From Angiostrongylus vasorum (taxonomy: Eukaryota; Nematoda; Chromadorea; Rhabditida; Metastrongylidae): a stretch of 64,000 nt of DNA. Shown here in pieces: positions 54,645-64,000 of the stretch. Under the pieces are notes generated by a model that searched no databases, was not told the DNA's origin, and saw only the letters and a program-made list of their open reading frames with translations. The position numbers and the translations under genes were made by a program. Every line of letters begins with the position of its first letter. Position 1 is the stretch's first letter. The stretch spans positions 2,475,001 through 2,539,000 of the forward strand of contig JADANN010000202.1 of assembly GCA_018806985.1 (NCBI GenBank). The letters are read 5' to 3'.

Positions 54645-55140
54645 CAGTTTATCGCTCTAAGGGTTTGAACCAATGCCTATGTTGTAACTTTCAGTGGAAT
54701 TTTTTTGCTTCCGAAATCTGAAAAATTATGGGCGAAACTTGAACCTTAAAAAATTTTATCACCAGTAGAAATGTCGATAGTGCCAAGTCTGTGGTCATGA
54801 TGTCTGCCAGATGCCATAATCCTCTCTTCATCGACGAAATCCGTCTTATTCATTGGCTTTTTTTAAAATTGTCCAAGTCCGAAATTAAAGGCATATAGCT
54901 TTCTGATAAACCTTTTAACATGCAAGTATTCTATCAGTCAACTGTTCTTGCACGTGGAAATTCGTTGGGTTCGGTTTCTTTATGTTGTCGCTTAAACAAG
55001 GTATATTTAATCCATTACTTGGGCTCTTGTCATCATCTTTTCTACTTTGAGACGTGGAAATTTTGTAAATGAAAAGGAACAAATTCGATTTAAGACTTGA
55101 ACCAAGTCATTAGGGGAATATTGCTTTTTTCTATGAGTTA
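54645..55140. other. no supported gene
   Basis: An open frame at 55007-55264 (-) overlaps a family E copy. Nothing else was seen. Confidence 0.3.
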
Positions 55141-55144
55141 ATAC

Positions 55145-55450
55145 AATAACATAACAGATACAACTACAATGTTGCTGAGACATTTGCAAAACTCCGGACC
55201 GCTGGTGTCTGCGGTGGGGACCGAACATGTTATTACCGTTTCCGGGGGCTAACACGTTCACCACACCATGCGGGTCCCCTTCATTTCAACTGTCTCTCAG
55301 CCATGTTATTGACCTATAGGCGCTATCATCAATCATCCGTCAATGGGGTTGATCTAGGGAGCACAAGTCGGCATGAACCCAGTTAAAGTGAAGCTATGGT
55401 ATAAATGTCCTCAGTTTTTTATTTACTGCACACTATTTTTTTAATAGATA
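55145..55450 (-). repeat. family E repeat
   Basis: TTTGCAAAACTCCGGACCGC, CGGTGGGGACCGAACATG and CACCACACCATGCGGGTCCC (minus-strand head), then CATCAATCATCCGTCAATGG and a 3' side with TTTATTTACTGCACAC. Confidence 0.6.
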
Positions 55451-55629
55451 CAGTTATTCGAAAATTGTTGATCATTGTGCTTGTTTGGCGCCATAGAGTG
55501 GAAAAAAGCTTTTGAATGAAATTGAGAACAAAACAAGCAAATTATTCACTGATCACTTGGACTTATGGCTCCATAAGAAACGTCCGTTTGAATATGATTT
55601 TTTTCGAAGTTATATCCAAGTTTTTCTCT

Positions 55630-55985
55630 CTAAGTCTGCAGCGCGGTGGTTAGAGATTCCGTCCAATTACATAAAGTCTTTAATTTCGATCCCGTGGCCG
55701 TAGCTAGTCAAACTCACTTCCTATCCGTCCGCGGTCACCAATTTCTTAGTGTAATAGTCTCTGGGATGAAGAAAAAACATTGCCTTGATACATCATTGCG
55801 TCTCCAAAGTCACTGCATAGGCCAGATTTACTTTCGGTGACTTCTACGCTTGATGTAGTCGGTGAAAGACATGTATGATACCAATTTGCCGACCCCGGAA
55901 GAGTGGAAATCTTGGCGAGCCTTGGGCGCGGGATCGATCCCATGTGTATTGCAAGACGCCTCTCATCACTGCGCCACAAGCGCTC
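55630..55985. repeat. two SINE A copies head-out, inverted pair
   Basis: 55630-55862 is a worn plus-oriented copy (GCAGCGCGGTGGTTAGAG head, GTGACTTCTACGCTTGATGT end). 55865-55985 is the head half of a minus-oriented copy (GATACCAATTTGCCGACC to CACTGCGCCACAAGCGC). A (TA)n run follows at once. Confidence 0.6.
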
Positions 55986-56053
55986 TATATATATATATAT
56001 ACATACATATATATATATACGTATATATATATATATACACATGTATATATATA
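55986..56053. repeat. (TA)n microsatellite
   Basis: TA units with CA and GT interruptions. Confidence 0.9.
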
Positions 56054-56524
56054 GTCCATAAAGCATTCGGATTCGTATTAGCATTCACAGCAAATTCCTT
56101 GCTGTGCACAACATCTAGACGAAAATTAAATTCGCCCATTTATTGCCTCATCCATGACCATTGCTCAGTTCCCATCAGCCCCTTTTATGACCATAGTTTG
56201 TTCTAAGAGCGCTTTGTTATATTCCATTTCCACTTTAGCAAATGTTTTTCTTTCATGATGGCGAATATTTCTCGTCGTATTTACTTCCTCTTTCGCCGTA
56301 GACATCGTGTTTTGCTATCGAATCCTTGAAACGTTTTGGGAATTCAGAAATTCACCTTAAGGCCATTGACTAGAAGTGGGTGACCGTCGTTCGCCGCGAA
56401 TCCGACTCCTCGGCGACATGGATATTAAGTGGTGACGTTGGGCCATATTCCTACAAAGTTCTATCGTGAGAAGATTTCATGGCTGGTTTTTCGTCCGACG
56501 CCATTTCTCTGTGGCAGTAATTCG

Positions 56525-56712
56525 CTATCTCTGAAATAAGTTTTTGTGTTGTCCAGCAATCTCATTGGCCCTCGGTTTTGTGATTTTGGTGAACTCGCCT
56601 ATTTCTCGCTTTTCATTTGTCAAAGTAGCATTTAGTCCTGACTGTGGGGCATTAACAAGCATTTGTAGAAGAGTTCCATGTTTCTCTGTGAAGACATCGT
56701 GGTTCACTTTTC
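56525..56712 (-). CDS. candidate terminal exon, unknown
   Basis: After a possible acceptor AAGGGCGCAG (ends 56713) the minus strand encodes VNHDVFTEKHGTLLQMLVNA, then EIGEFTKITKPRANEIAGQH, with a stop at 56525. Composition is typical of a soluble protein. No domain recognised and the pyrimidine tract is poor. Confidence 0.38.
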
Positions 56713-56714
56713 CT

Positions 56715-58025
56715 GCGCCCTTTTCTTATCTTAATAAAGTCACCTGTACTATATTTGAAGTTGATTCTGCTGGACGTTAATAACAGGACTGATTTACTTC
56801 TACCATTGAACTCTTAACTTTGAACGCTTTTTTCAGACTACACAAATCTGTGCTTTCAACGTGGATTTTCGTCTTCGACGCTCGTTTTATCGGATCTTGA
56901 GTCTCGAAGTTATTGCGAAATTCTAGAAGGTTTTACACAAATCATCTCATACTGCCAATAGAATCATTTAGTTTGACGGCCTCTATATTTATCACTCAAA
57001 GTGCAAGAACACAAGCGGATTAACAGGAACCGATGAAAACAGGAAGCGATAAACAGAACTGGACATGTCAGCAAGTAGCGAAGTATCGCAGAACTATAGA
57101 AGTGCTGACAACATGAACACCTTATCTTTAGGCTAATTTTTGAGTTGTTTTCATAGGCCCCTTGAACAATTTCAGTTCTACAGCAATCTTATCGACATCT
57201 TAAAAAGTCCATGAAAATTTGTCCTACAGAAATCAGTAATCTTAGATCATCTTACCCTTCGAGTCCTTAGATCTTATCGTACTTATGTGGAAACAGCTTT
57301 CATTGCACCGGTCTTTATGTAACTAATAAAATCGTGATCAGTTCTTCATCAGTTTAACAATTTCTGTCTGCACACGAAAATATCTTGTGCTCATGACTAC
57401 GTGCGCTTGAAGGTTTTTGTCTCTAGTGAGGACAGTTCTGAAGTAGCGTGATATTCTCTACCAATTAAACTACACATAACTTCGAATGCTATTCGAGTCC
57501 GTTCTAAGACCGCGTTTTTAGGTTGACTAGGAATTAAGTTCATGAAGACACAAATGAGAGACTGTTTCCCAATGGGGATATTTTTTAAACAAATACGAAT
57601 TTCTTGTCGATTATTGCGGTCGTGCAAATCCGCCGTCCTCATCAATGCTGAACACAATCGTCGTCGAACCCATGTGGACCTGCTATGCGTCGGCAGTGGG
57701 CCATCCACCACCACTCCACCCCACCATGCTCGCCGTCGTGAATAACTTCCCGTATCGACGACATGCTGCTCTTTATGGCCATGTGGCAAAAGCGAACTCA
57801 TTGTGTGTCAGATGGTCCTACTGCATAAAGTATTCAAACACTGTTCATTCCGATCACCACGTCATGTTCTTTGGTCATTTTGAATTTATTCATTTCATCT
57901 CTTGTCATCATTCTTTTTTTTCTCCGATACAACGAAGAAAAGAGAAAATATGTAGTCTTTGCTCAGAATCCATATCAATCATTTGTTCCACATTTTTTAC
58001 TGCTTAATTCTTGAGTTTTAAATTG
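56715..58025. other. no supported gene
   Basis: Open frames on both strands at 57397-57801 overlap in a locally GC-rich stretch and neither has clear splice support. Nothing nameable was seen. Confidence 0.3.
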
Positions 58026-58038
58026 TGTTTAACAACTA

Positions 58039-58383
58039 CCCTCCTAACGGTTTACCGCCTCATCGTGGCTGGGAGGTGTTCCTGGGTGTCGGACTGTGAT
58101 GTACAGTGGAAGGATTCGTCCCCCCCTGCAGAGTCTTCCAGGCTGAGAAGGAGTCAGGCGTTTCCATCAGGAAGCCTGTCTAGGGAGTAAACCAATCCCA
58201 GGATCCACCACCGTCCTGGTGTCAAAGTCGGATGATGGCAAATCTCCCTCTGATCCACAAGAGCTGCGACCGCCTATGGTGGTGAAGACCTGGGGCAGAC
58301 TTTGGCCAGGCTGACCTCGGGATGTGGTGGTGCCCGGCCCGCACAACCAGTGAGGAAGGGGCGTTCAGGTATCAAGTAAGTAA
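58039..58383 (+). repeat. SINE-like family B copy with exact 12-bp duplication
   Basis: From CCCTCCTAACGG to the tail ATCAAGTAAGTAA. GTTTAACAACTA flanks it (58027-58038 and 58384-58395). A short internal deletion removes the CCACAATGGCTTAACC block. Confidence 0.93.
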
Positions 58384-58500
58384 GTTTAACAACTAGTATT
58401 GTAACTTGTTAAGTGAATTTATAGGAGTTTATGCATGTGCCGTACGATTTTCGTTCGAACACTGAGTTTACCAACACAATCGGCACGTACAGTTTTTCAG

Positions 58501-58653
58501 GTACTTAGTCAAATTTGCCTCGAATGCGAATCAATCAAATTTGAAAACTCAAATCCACTGGATTGTTTGATGGGACCGAGTACGATGGTCAACCGCGAAG
58601 CTGTCCTTAGGCAGTCTTTTCTTACAACAATATTCCATCAACGGTGTTTTTGA
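58501..58653 (+). CDS. candidate exon of a plus-strand gene, unknown
   Basis: The acceptor CAGTTTTTCAG ends at 58500. The frame is open from there (VLSQICLECESIKFENSNPL, then NREAVLRQSFLTTI) to TGA at 58651-58653. An earlier donor is possible at CAACG|GTGTTT. Confidence 0.35.
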   Translation, partial: VLSQICLECESIKFENSNPLDCLMGPSTMVNREAVLRQSFLTTIFHQRCF

Positions 58654-58959
58654 GCACAGTGAAGATCAGCGGCTTTGGTTTTCCTCTGCAGCGGCCAGAG
58701 GCTTCATCTAAGTGCTGACAATGCTTTCCTCTGTACTGAATAAATCTTTTGTACTGACTAGGTGGCATAGCTTTCTCAGGCAAACATTTCTGGTGCGTGG
58801 CTGTTTTTATGGCTTCTCTCAGCGCAATGGCGTCATGGTTTTCTACATGAGATTTTTCATGTTTGGAAAACAGTACTCATTCAATGACGACGGATCGAAT
58901 CACTACTGCGTTTTTTCTTTTAACATCCTTTCGACGCAGCGTTAACTATTTTGTTTCAG

Positions 58960-59022
58960 GTCAACGGGAAAAAAATTAATATTTTATTAGACCGAACACC
59001 TTTCGTTCTAAGGAATCTGAGC
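58960..59022 (+). CDS. candidate short internal exon of the same gene
   Basis: TATTTTGTTTCAG ends at 58959 and GAGC|GTACGT follows 59022. The 21 codons between are stop-free in phase 0 (VNGKKINILLDRTPFVLRN). Both splice signals match the nematode consensus well. Confidence 0.38.
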
Positions 59023-59799
59023 GTACGTGTGTGCCTTATCGTTTTCGTTCCTCCGTTGTTAAGCTCCGTTATCTTATCGTCGATGTTTCAGTTCTATGCA
59101 TTGTTAAGCTTACCTAATAAATTCATTTCTGTCAGTGTAATCCCTTCTATTTTCCTCCATAGAATTCATTCCTTCTTCCGACATATGTTGTAGTCGTGGA
59201 ATCTGTTAGACTTCCTAGGTTATCATCATTGATTTTATTTGCTTATTCACTTCTGTTTGTGTTTTGCTGGCTCTGCTGGTACACAGAAACTTCAAAATTC
59301 TACACTTCCTTAGCTCGATAGCTTCCCAGATCATTCAGGCGTTCAACAGTTTTGATAGTCGACCAGTCTGCTACCCGAATTCCATTATACAGGTTGAAAG
59401 AATCCATATTCATTGCCTCAATGGATTCATAATTGAAGCATTAGTCTAAATAGTATAATATGGTCCAATTCATGCAAAGTACTTAATTTGCTTGCACATG
59501 TCCTTGTTTCTTCCCATAGAATTGGTCGCTTTGAAGACGAGAAGTAGACTTGGCCAAACATAGGAATGACAAAAGAGAATTAAGCGGTATAAATTTCAAG
59601 CATTCTTTTTCCTGTTTGGATTGACTTCCTATATTTTTGGACTTGTTTATCCTTTTCCTCGTTGTTTTGCAGATTTATGTCCAAGTCCAGGATAAGAAGT
59701 GAACTACAGTGTGTACTTTCTAGTTTTTATTCTGTCTCGTTGCTTAATACGATTTCTACCAGCGTTCATTACTAAAAACCTTATTAGTCCATCGATTTG

Positions 59800-59982
59800 C
59801 TAGCATTTGAAGCAAACACCTTGACCTTTTATTCTCTTTTTTTCTAAGGAATAGATGGCATGCCTTTCATAAACAATCCATCGAGCAAATTTACGGCGAC
59901 CACAAGCGTTAGCGATAATTTGGTTATAGGATTGGTCTGTAAGAAGTGGTTTGAAGTGACTTTTTTGTTGAACATTGTACAA
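59800..59982 (-). CDS. candidate terminal exon, minus strand
   Basis: Open to a stop at 59800 with a basic, protein-like sequence (LLTDQSYNQIIANACGRRKF, ending KRIKGQGVCFKC). It opposes the plus-strand candidates around it. A shorter ATG-started frame overlaps in another register (MFNKKVTSNHF), so the reading is uncertain. Confidence 0.3.
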   Translation of the reverse strand: MYNVQQKSHFKPLLTDQSYNQIIANACGRRKFARWIVYERHAIYSLEKKRIKGQGVCFKC

Positions 59983-59990
59983 ATCGTTGA

Positions 59991-60137
59991 TTGATTGGTT
60001 TTTTATACTTTGCTGGAAGAAACCTAAATGTTTCTGTTTGCAAGAATTTCGCCAAACACAAGGGTTGGCCAGCCCATTATGACGATCTGCGTATGGTGCA
60101 TGTTTTCGGAGCTCCTGAGAAGAGAAGCATCACTGCG
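59991..60137 (+). CDS. candidate exon, unknown
   Basis: Open from 59991 to ACTGCG|GTAACG (donor at 60138). It encodes RNLNVSVCKNFAKHKGWPAH, then LRMVHVFGAPEKRSITA. Without splicing a TAG occurs at 60147, yet the same frame then continues as GEKRVRIRVTLRKDGTIHSV to 60215. So either the donor is real or this is a pseudogene with one nonsense change. No clear upstream acceptor. Confidence 0.33.
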
Positions 60138-60388
60138 GTAACGAGATAGTTAGGTGAAAAACGTGTTCGGATCCGCGTGACTCTTCGTAAAGATGGTACG
60201 ATTCACTCGGTATAATAGCGAATATTCTATATTTTAAACATTGATCTACATAAGAAAAATTATTACTGGTGATTTTTATGGGAAGCGTGAAGAGATAAAG
60301 AATCTTAGAAATATATTCCTGAGGAAAACTATACTCTGTGATGTCGATGTTTATTTACGAATACTATAAGTGATAAGTTAATCACTGT

Positions 60389-60668
60389 TCGATATATTTA
60401 TTTGTATGTTCTTATGAACTGATCTTGTTAAGCCAAGCGACGTTGGTATAAGGTTTCGTTTTCGTCGTTGTTGTTGTTGCCATGGTTGTTGTTGTAGTTC
60501 GATGGTTGACGTCCGACGACTTCTCACTCGAATGAGCACGGCTGTGAGGAAAGTGAAATCGCCGAAACATCAGCCATCGAAATACAACAGCAACGACAAC
60601 ACCTTATACCAACCTCGCATCAGCTCAAAAAGATCAGTTCATAAAAAACATATAAATAAATATATCGA
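60389..60668 (+). mobile_element. self-complementary miniature element with hammerhead-like motif
   Basis: Almost the whole 280 bp folds back. TCGATATATTTATTTGTATG at 60389 is inverted at 60650-60668, and GATGGTTGACG near 60500 pairs with CATCAGCCATC near 60569. The motif at 60540-60575 lies near the apex. The inner arms hold GTTGTTGTTG and its complement. AACCTCGCATCAGCTCAA recalls the termini at 63980 and 11670. Confidence 0.65.
60540..60575 (+). ncRNA. hammerhead-like ribozyme motif
   Basis: Plus strand: GGCT, GTGAGGA, A, AGTG-AAAT-CGCC, GAAAC, ATC, AGCC. The GAAA strand is intact and stem I GGCT/AGCC is perfect. CTGA reads GTGA, so the core is one base off. Confidence 0.42.
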
Positions 60669-60669
60669 T

Positions 60670-61250
60670 TATTTATACCACAGTTTATAGAAAGTCGGTC
60701 TTTCGAGTTATTAATTAGTGTTCCTTAAAACTATCGGAAAAGTAGTTAACACATGCACGACGAAACCGATTTCTCATTAACGACGTCCAGTTCTCGGTGG
60801 TTTCCACGGATTTTCAATAATTGTAGTGCTTGAAAGGCTAAGGACTCGATGGATGTGGAGAAAAGATTTCGTTCTCTCTATGCGTTAGTATATGTGTAAT
60901 TCAGGTTATTTCATATATTAACTTGTTTTAATCAAAATTTCTCAAAAGTCAGGAACGAAATTTAAGCTATCAGATGTTTCAAAACCCATTCGCACGTACT
61001 GCGAACATTCGCGATGTCTTCGCGGACACTGATCTGTTCTGTTGGACGAGATCGTCCTTGTTCCATCGTTTCACGAAAAGAAGAACGGTGCATGAGCTCT
61101 AGGAGATTAGAGTTTCATTTTGGTTGAATCTTGTACACTGTTAGTATATATCAGCAGATTCCAACGATTTTTATTTCTACTTATAAAGTTTACAAGAAGT
61201 ACAAGGAGCTGAGATATGTCTGTTTAACACTTTCGCGATGGCGCTTAATT
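60670..61250. other. no supported gene
   Basis: No exon with both signals and no recognisable repeat. Confidence 0.3.
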
Positions 61251-61254
61251 TCAG

Positions 61255-61327
61255 GTTTGTTGCCGACTGGACGACGTCTAATTTTCAGCTTTTATGGGCT
61301 TGGTGGTCTTTTGAAAATAAACAGTAA
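61255..61327 (+). CDS. candidate terminal exon, unknown
   Basis: GGCGCTTAATTTCAG ends at 61254. One base then 23 codons (FVADWTTSNFQLLWAWWSFE) reach TAA at 61325-61327. The acceptor is excellent and the length is typical of a small last exon. It may belong with the plus-strand exons at 58.5-60.1 kb, but phases between them could not be verified. Confidence 0.33.
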
Positions 61328-61329
61328 TT

Positions 61330-62550
61330 TTCCGATAACTAGAGGACTTCGTGGGTTGTGAACGCGAATGGATTGTAAAAGACTTTGTTGCATCTTTCTA
61401 TTTGCTATGGTCCATCATACAAACCCATTACTAACAACGTTTGGAAGTGTTGCAACTTATGGGTTGCATTCGAGTATTTTTATACCGGCTCTGCCTGTAC
61501 GATAATATCGTTCACTGTAGCAATTAGAATTGAAAAAGTAGTTGATTAGCGCCCACATTTCCCGTTAGTGAACTCGTTCGGAATACAGTTCCTTGTATAT
61601 TTCTATGTGCAGAATAGAGCTTTTTCCAACCAAAGCGCAACACAATATCAGTCTTCAACAAGCTATCGACTGGTAACAAAAATTACAGGGAAAGTAGTTC
61701 TTTATGTTAAAACAAAACACCGGAAAGAAATGAGACCCACAGGTGTCCTATGTGCTACTCCCACAAAACTATTATGATGCGTATAAGTGTCATGCGTCGC
61801 GAGAGTGTTAGCGCCGAGGTACGGCATTATTTTCGGGCAAACGTTCGGTTTTGAATTGAAATCAATTCGTATCGTCCACTGTATCCATTCCTACTGTGAA
61901 AGTAATTATTGATGTTTAATTGTCCATCAGATGAACCTGAATATGAACTTTGAAGACAAAAAAATAAACACTTTGACTGATGGGAATTGTTTGACGGGAA
62001 GGAAAGACGGGGGAGAAAGAAAGACTGAAAAAGTGTGGCGATAAAGTTCGAAAGTTATCGGAGCTGATGCGAGCCGACCGAATCGAATGGACTTTGTTCC
62101 AACATGGCGATGTTTGTCAACAATGGAGGTTATGTGCACTTGGCCAGTACGAAAACACTTCCTTCGTGGCACCTTTGCTTTTTCTCGTTCACTTCCTCCC
62201 TGTAAACTCGAAAAAAAATTCACCAAGCTGTTTCGAATCTGTGGAAAGCTTCAGCATTAATTATTCGTTGACATTGAGTTGTCCTCTGTAATGTGGGGTT
62301 TAAGGGAGCAGCATTTGTTGTGTTTGCAGTGATGCTGGACCAAATCTACTAAGTCTGTGCTTTTTTAAGCAGATAAATGGGTGAGAAAAGTGGAAAACGA
62401 ATTACAGAGACTTTTGATTTTCCTCTACTGTTCTCCATATTTGTTTTAAATAGTCAGTCCTTAGCATGTTTTCTTGCTCCAGCAATCTCCTATTCATAAA
62501 AAATCACTCAAGTTTTGCTCTTTTAGAAGACAGCAGCATTTCCACAAATT
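61330..62550. other. no supported gene; possible short first exon
   Basis: Near 62094 TCCAACATGGCGATGTTTG is a good start context opening MAMFVNNGG before AATGGAG|GTTATG, a possible donor, or 33 codons if unspliced. The minus strand is open over 61927-62226. I could not decide between them. Confidence 0.25.
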
Positions 62551-62571
62551 TTCCTTTCTGTTCCTCTACTA

Positions 62572-62856
62572 TAAGGGCGGGTGTGGAGCAATGATCGGAG
62601 GCGCCCTGCAACACAAACGTGGAATCGATCCCCGAGCCCATGGCCCACCAAGACTTCCATTACTCCGGGCTCGGCAAATTGGTACCAAACATGTCTGGGA
62701 GGAGAGCAGCACTGGCTTGATACATCGGTAGGCCACCGCGAGTCATTGTAAAGGCCAGATATGCATCCAGTCACCTCCAAACGATGCTGAATGAAGTCGA
62801 ATGCATGACCCATCCCTCAGAGATTGATCAGCACCGAGAGCTTTATCCTTTATCCT
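62572..62856 (+). repeat. SINE family A copy with 18-bp duplication
   Basis: Complete copy from AAGGGCGGGTGTGGAGCAAT to CTTTATCCTTTATCCT. CTTTCTGTTCCTCTACTA (62554-62571) and CTTTCTATTCCTCTACTA (62857-62874) differ at one base. Confidence 0.92.
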
Positions 62857-62879
62857 CTTTCTATTCCTCTACTACTTCT

Positions 62880-63350
62880 TTTTTATTTTTTGCTGTTAAA
62901 TTCTTCCAGAATTTCCAGTGTCTGCCTTGATCACTGATTCAAACTTCCGCCTTCATTTATTTTTTTGGAGATTTCTTTATTGTTGTCCTTATTACATTCA
63001 TTTACCGACAGCCATATTTTACTATTCTTATTGATGCTTTATGAGTCATTCCAATGGTTCCGATTGGTTGTCCTCCTTCACTGTTCTTTTGATCCAGGGA
63101 AGATCAAGAGAACAACAAGAATAAAGGGGAAATCCTTGCTGTTTGTCGGCCAGGTGGCCAGCTTGATTCGTTCCGAAAATAGTTACCGCTTCCATGAGTG
63201 GGGGTGTCGTCAGTTTCGACTTGTGCTTTGTCCTCCAGAAAGCCTGTGAAAGGGTCTGGTTGCGTAGCAAGACAGAACAATTATTTCCTCCCCTAATCCA
63301 AATAGGGCGAGCTAAAGCGCTGGTGCGACATGATTGTATGCTTCAATCAT
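62880..63350. other. no supported gene
   Basis: Open frames on both strands at 62965-63270 without splice support. Confidence 0.3.
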
Positions 63351-63353
63351 GAG

Positions 63354-63573
63354 CTAAATTGTTCCCAATACAATCTTTAATTTTCTAGCAGTCCTCACTT
63401 TCTTTTCTGTCATCACTTCACAGTTATCGTTAGCAATCTGTGCAAATTTCTGTCCTTGATTAACGTCTAGTCGTTCCCTTATGTTCGCCTGTTTTTTCTT
63501 TTTCGTGTTTTTTTTTGCTTTGCTTCTATTATTTACTGATTCGAGCATCATTTCAGGTTGCTGTGGGTTATCT
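63354..63573 (-). CDS. candidate terminal exon, basic protein
   Basis: The acceptor TCCATATTTTAG ends at 63574. One base then 73 codons, the last being TAG at 63354-63356. The peptide is hydrophilic and lysine-rich (MLESVNNRSKAKKNTKKKKQ, then RLDVNQGQKFAQIANDNC, ending KIVLGTI). No domain recognised. A canonical AATAAA was not found downstream. Confidence 0.42.
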
Positions 63574-63844
63574 CTAAAATATGGAGACGCCAATCAACCC
63601 CGATGACCTTGACGAATCGTTGTGATTGTAAATGAATATCACGTTTAGTCGAGTTATTCACACGACTTCCGTCACGCTTCGAAGATAGGCGCCACTCAGT
63701 TATACTAAAAGCTGGCGCATTTCTAGTGATGTTAGTCTAGCACAATCCTACCTACGACTCAATCTTACCACTCAGTTCTGGCTACAGGTCAACTGTTTTT
63801 TTCTGTCTATTTTTTACGGTTACATTAGTTTCTCAGTGAGTATT

Positions 63845-64000
63845 TTCATTCATTTATGATATTGTTGTTGTTGCCGTTGTTCGATATGGGGCCACACGCA
63901 GGAGCATCGCTCTAAGGAAGGCGTATTCGCCGAAACGTCGGGCATCGAAAAACAGCAACAGCAACAGCAACGGCAACTTATGGGAACCTCGCATCAGATT
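63845..64000 (+). mobile_element. miniature Penelope-related element, cut by window end
   Basis: GTTGTTGTTGCCGTTGTTCG near 63865 is inverted as CAACAGCAACGGCAAC near 63965, with a motif between, and the end is AACCTCGCATCAGATT. The layout matches 60389-60668. Confidence 0.6.
63909..63943 (+). ncRNA. hammerhead-like ribozyme motif
   Basis: Plus strand: GCT, CTAAGGA, A, GGCG-TATT-CGCC, GAAAC, GTC, GGGC. Stem II is perfect with a four-base loop different from other copies. One core base is changed (CTAA for CTGA). Confidence 0.45.

Noticed and set aside
57397..57801. 134-codon minus-strand open frame
   Set aside because: The region is locally GC-rich with several overlapping open frames on both strands. 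No splice signals or recognisable motif single one out.

Overview
This is AT-rich eukaryotic nuclear DNA. It has no prokaryotic operons, no rRNA and no clean tRNA gene. The coding remnants and repeats (an RTE-type non-LTR retrotransposon, a Penelope-like element, tRNA-headed SINEs, small introns ending in TTTCAG) fit a clade V parasitic nematode such as a hookworm or other strongylid. That assignment is an inference from family resemblance, not a database match.

Most of the recognisable content is transposable elements. (1) An RTE-type relic lies at 2412-4112 (+) and a 3' RTE fragment at 21022-21850 (-) that runs into a hairpin and a (TA)n tract. (2) A Penelope-like element (33634-35399, -) carries reverse transcriptase motifs and a GIY-YIG endonuclease, inverted terminal repeats and a perfect 14-bp target duplication. 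At least a dozen partial or miniature relatives are scattered over the window. Nearly all carry a compact hammerhead-ribozyme-like core (CTGANGA, hairpin, GAAAC), and several are folded into long inverted repeats. (3) SINE family A (about 285 bp, tRNA-like head, tail of TTATCCT units) has more than 20 copies, many with 9-18 bp target duplications. (4) SINE-like family B (about 370 bp, tail of AAGT units) has five good copies, four with exact target duplications, and two of those sit inside older SINEs. (5) Families D and E are older tRNA-headed repeats. Simple (TA)n and (ATT)n tracts are also present.

The best host gene is on the minus strand at about 40237-41871. It has five coding-like blocks, an exact phase-0 junction between the last two, a stop codon and a polyadenylation signal, and a young SINE A copy in one intron. 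Other candidate exons have open frames and plausible splice signals (for example 4521-4756 -, 28136-28361 -, 35700-35897 +, 52176-52361 -, 56525-56712 -, 58501-61327 + cluster, 63354-63573 -), but I recognised none of their products. They should be treated as hypotheses.

The most interesting system is the Penelope-derived family with hammerhead-like motifs. It comes as one near-complete element, truncated 3' ends and self-complementary miniature forms, and hairpin changes in the motif largely preserve pairing.
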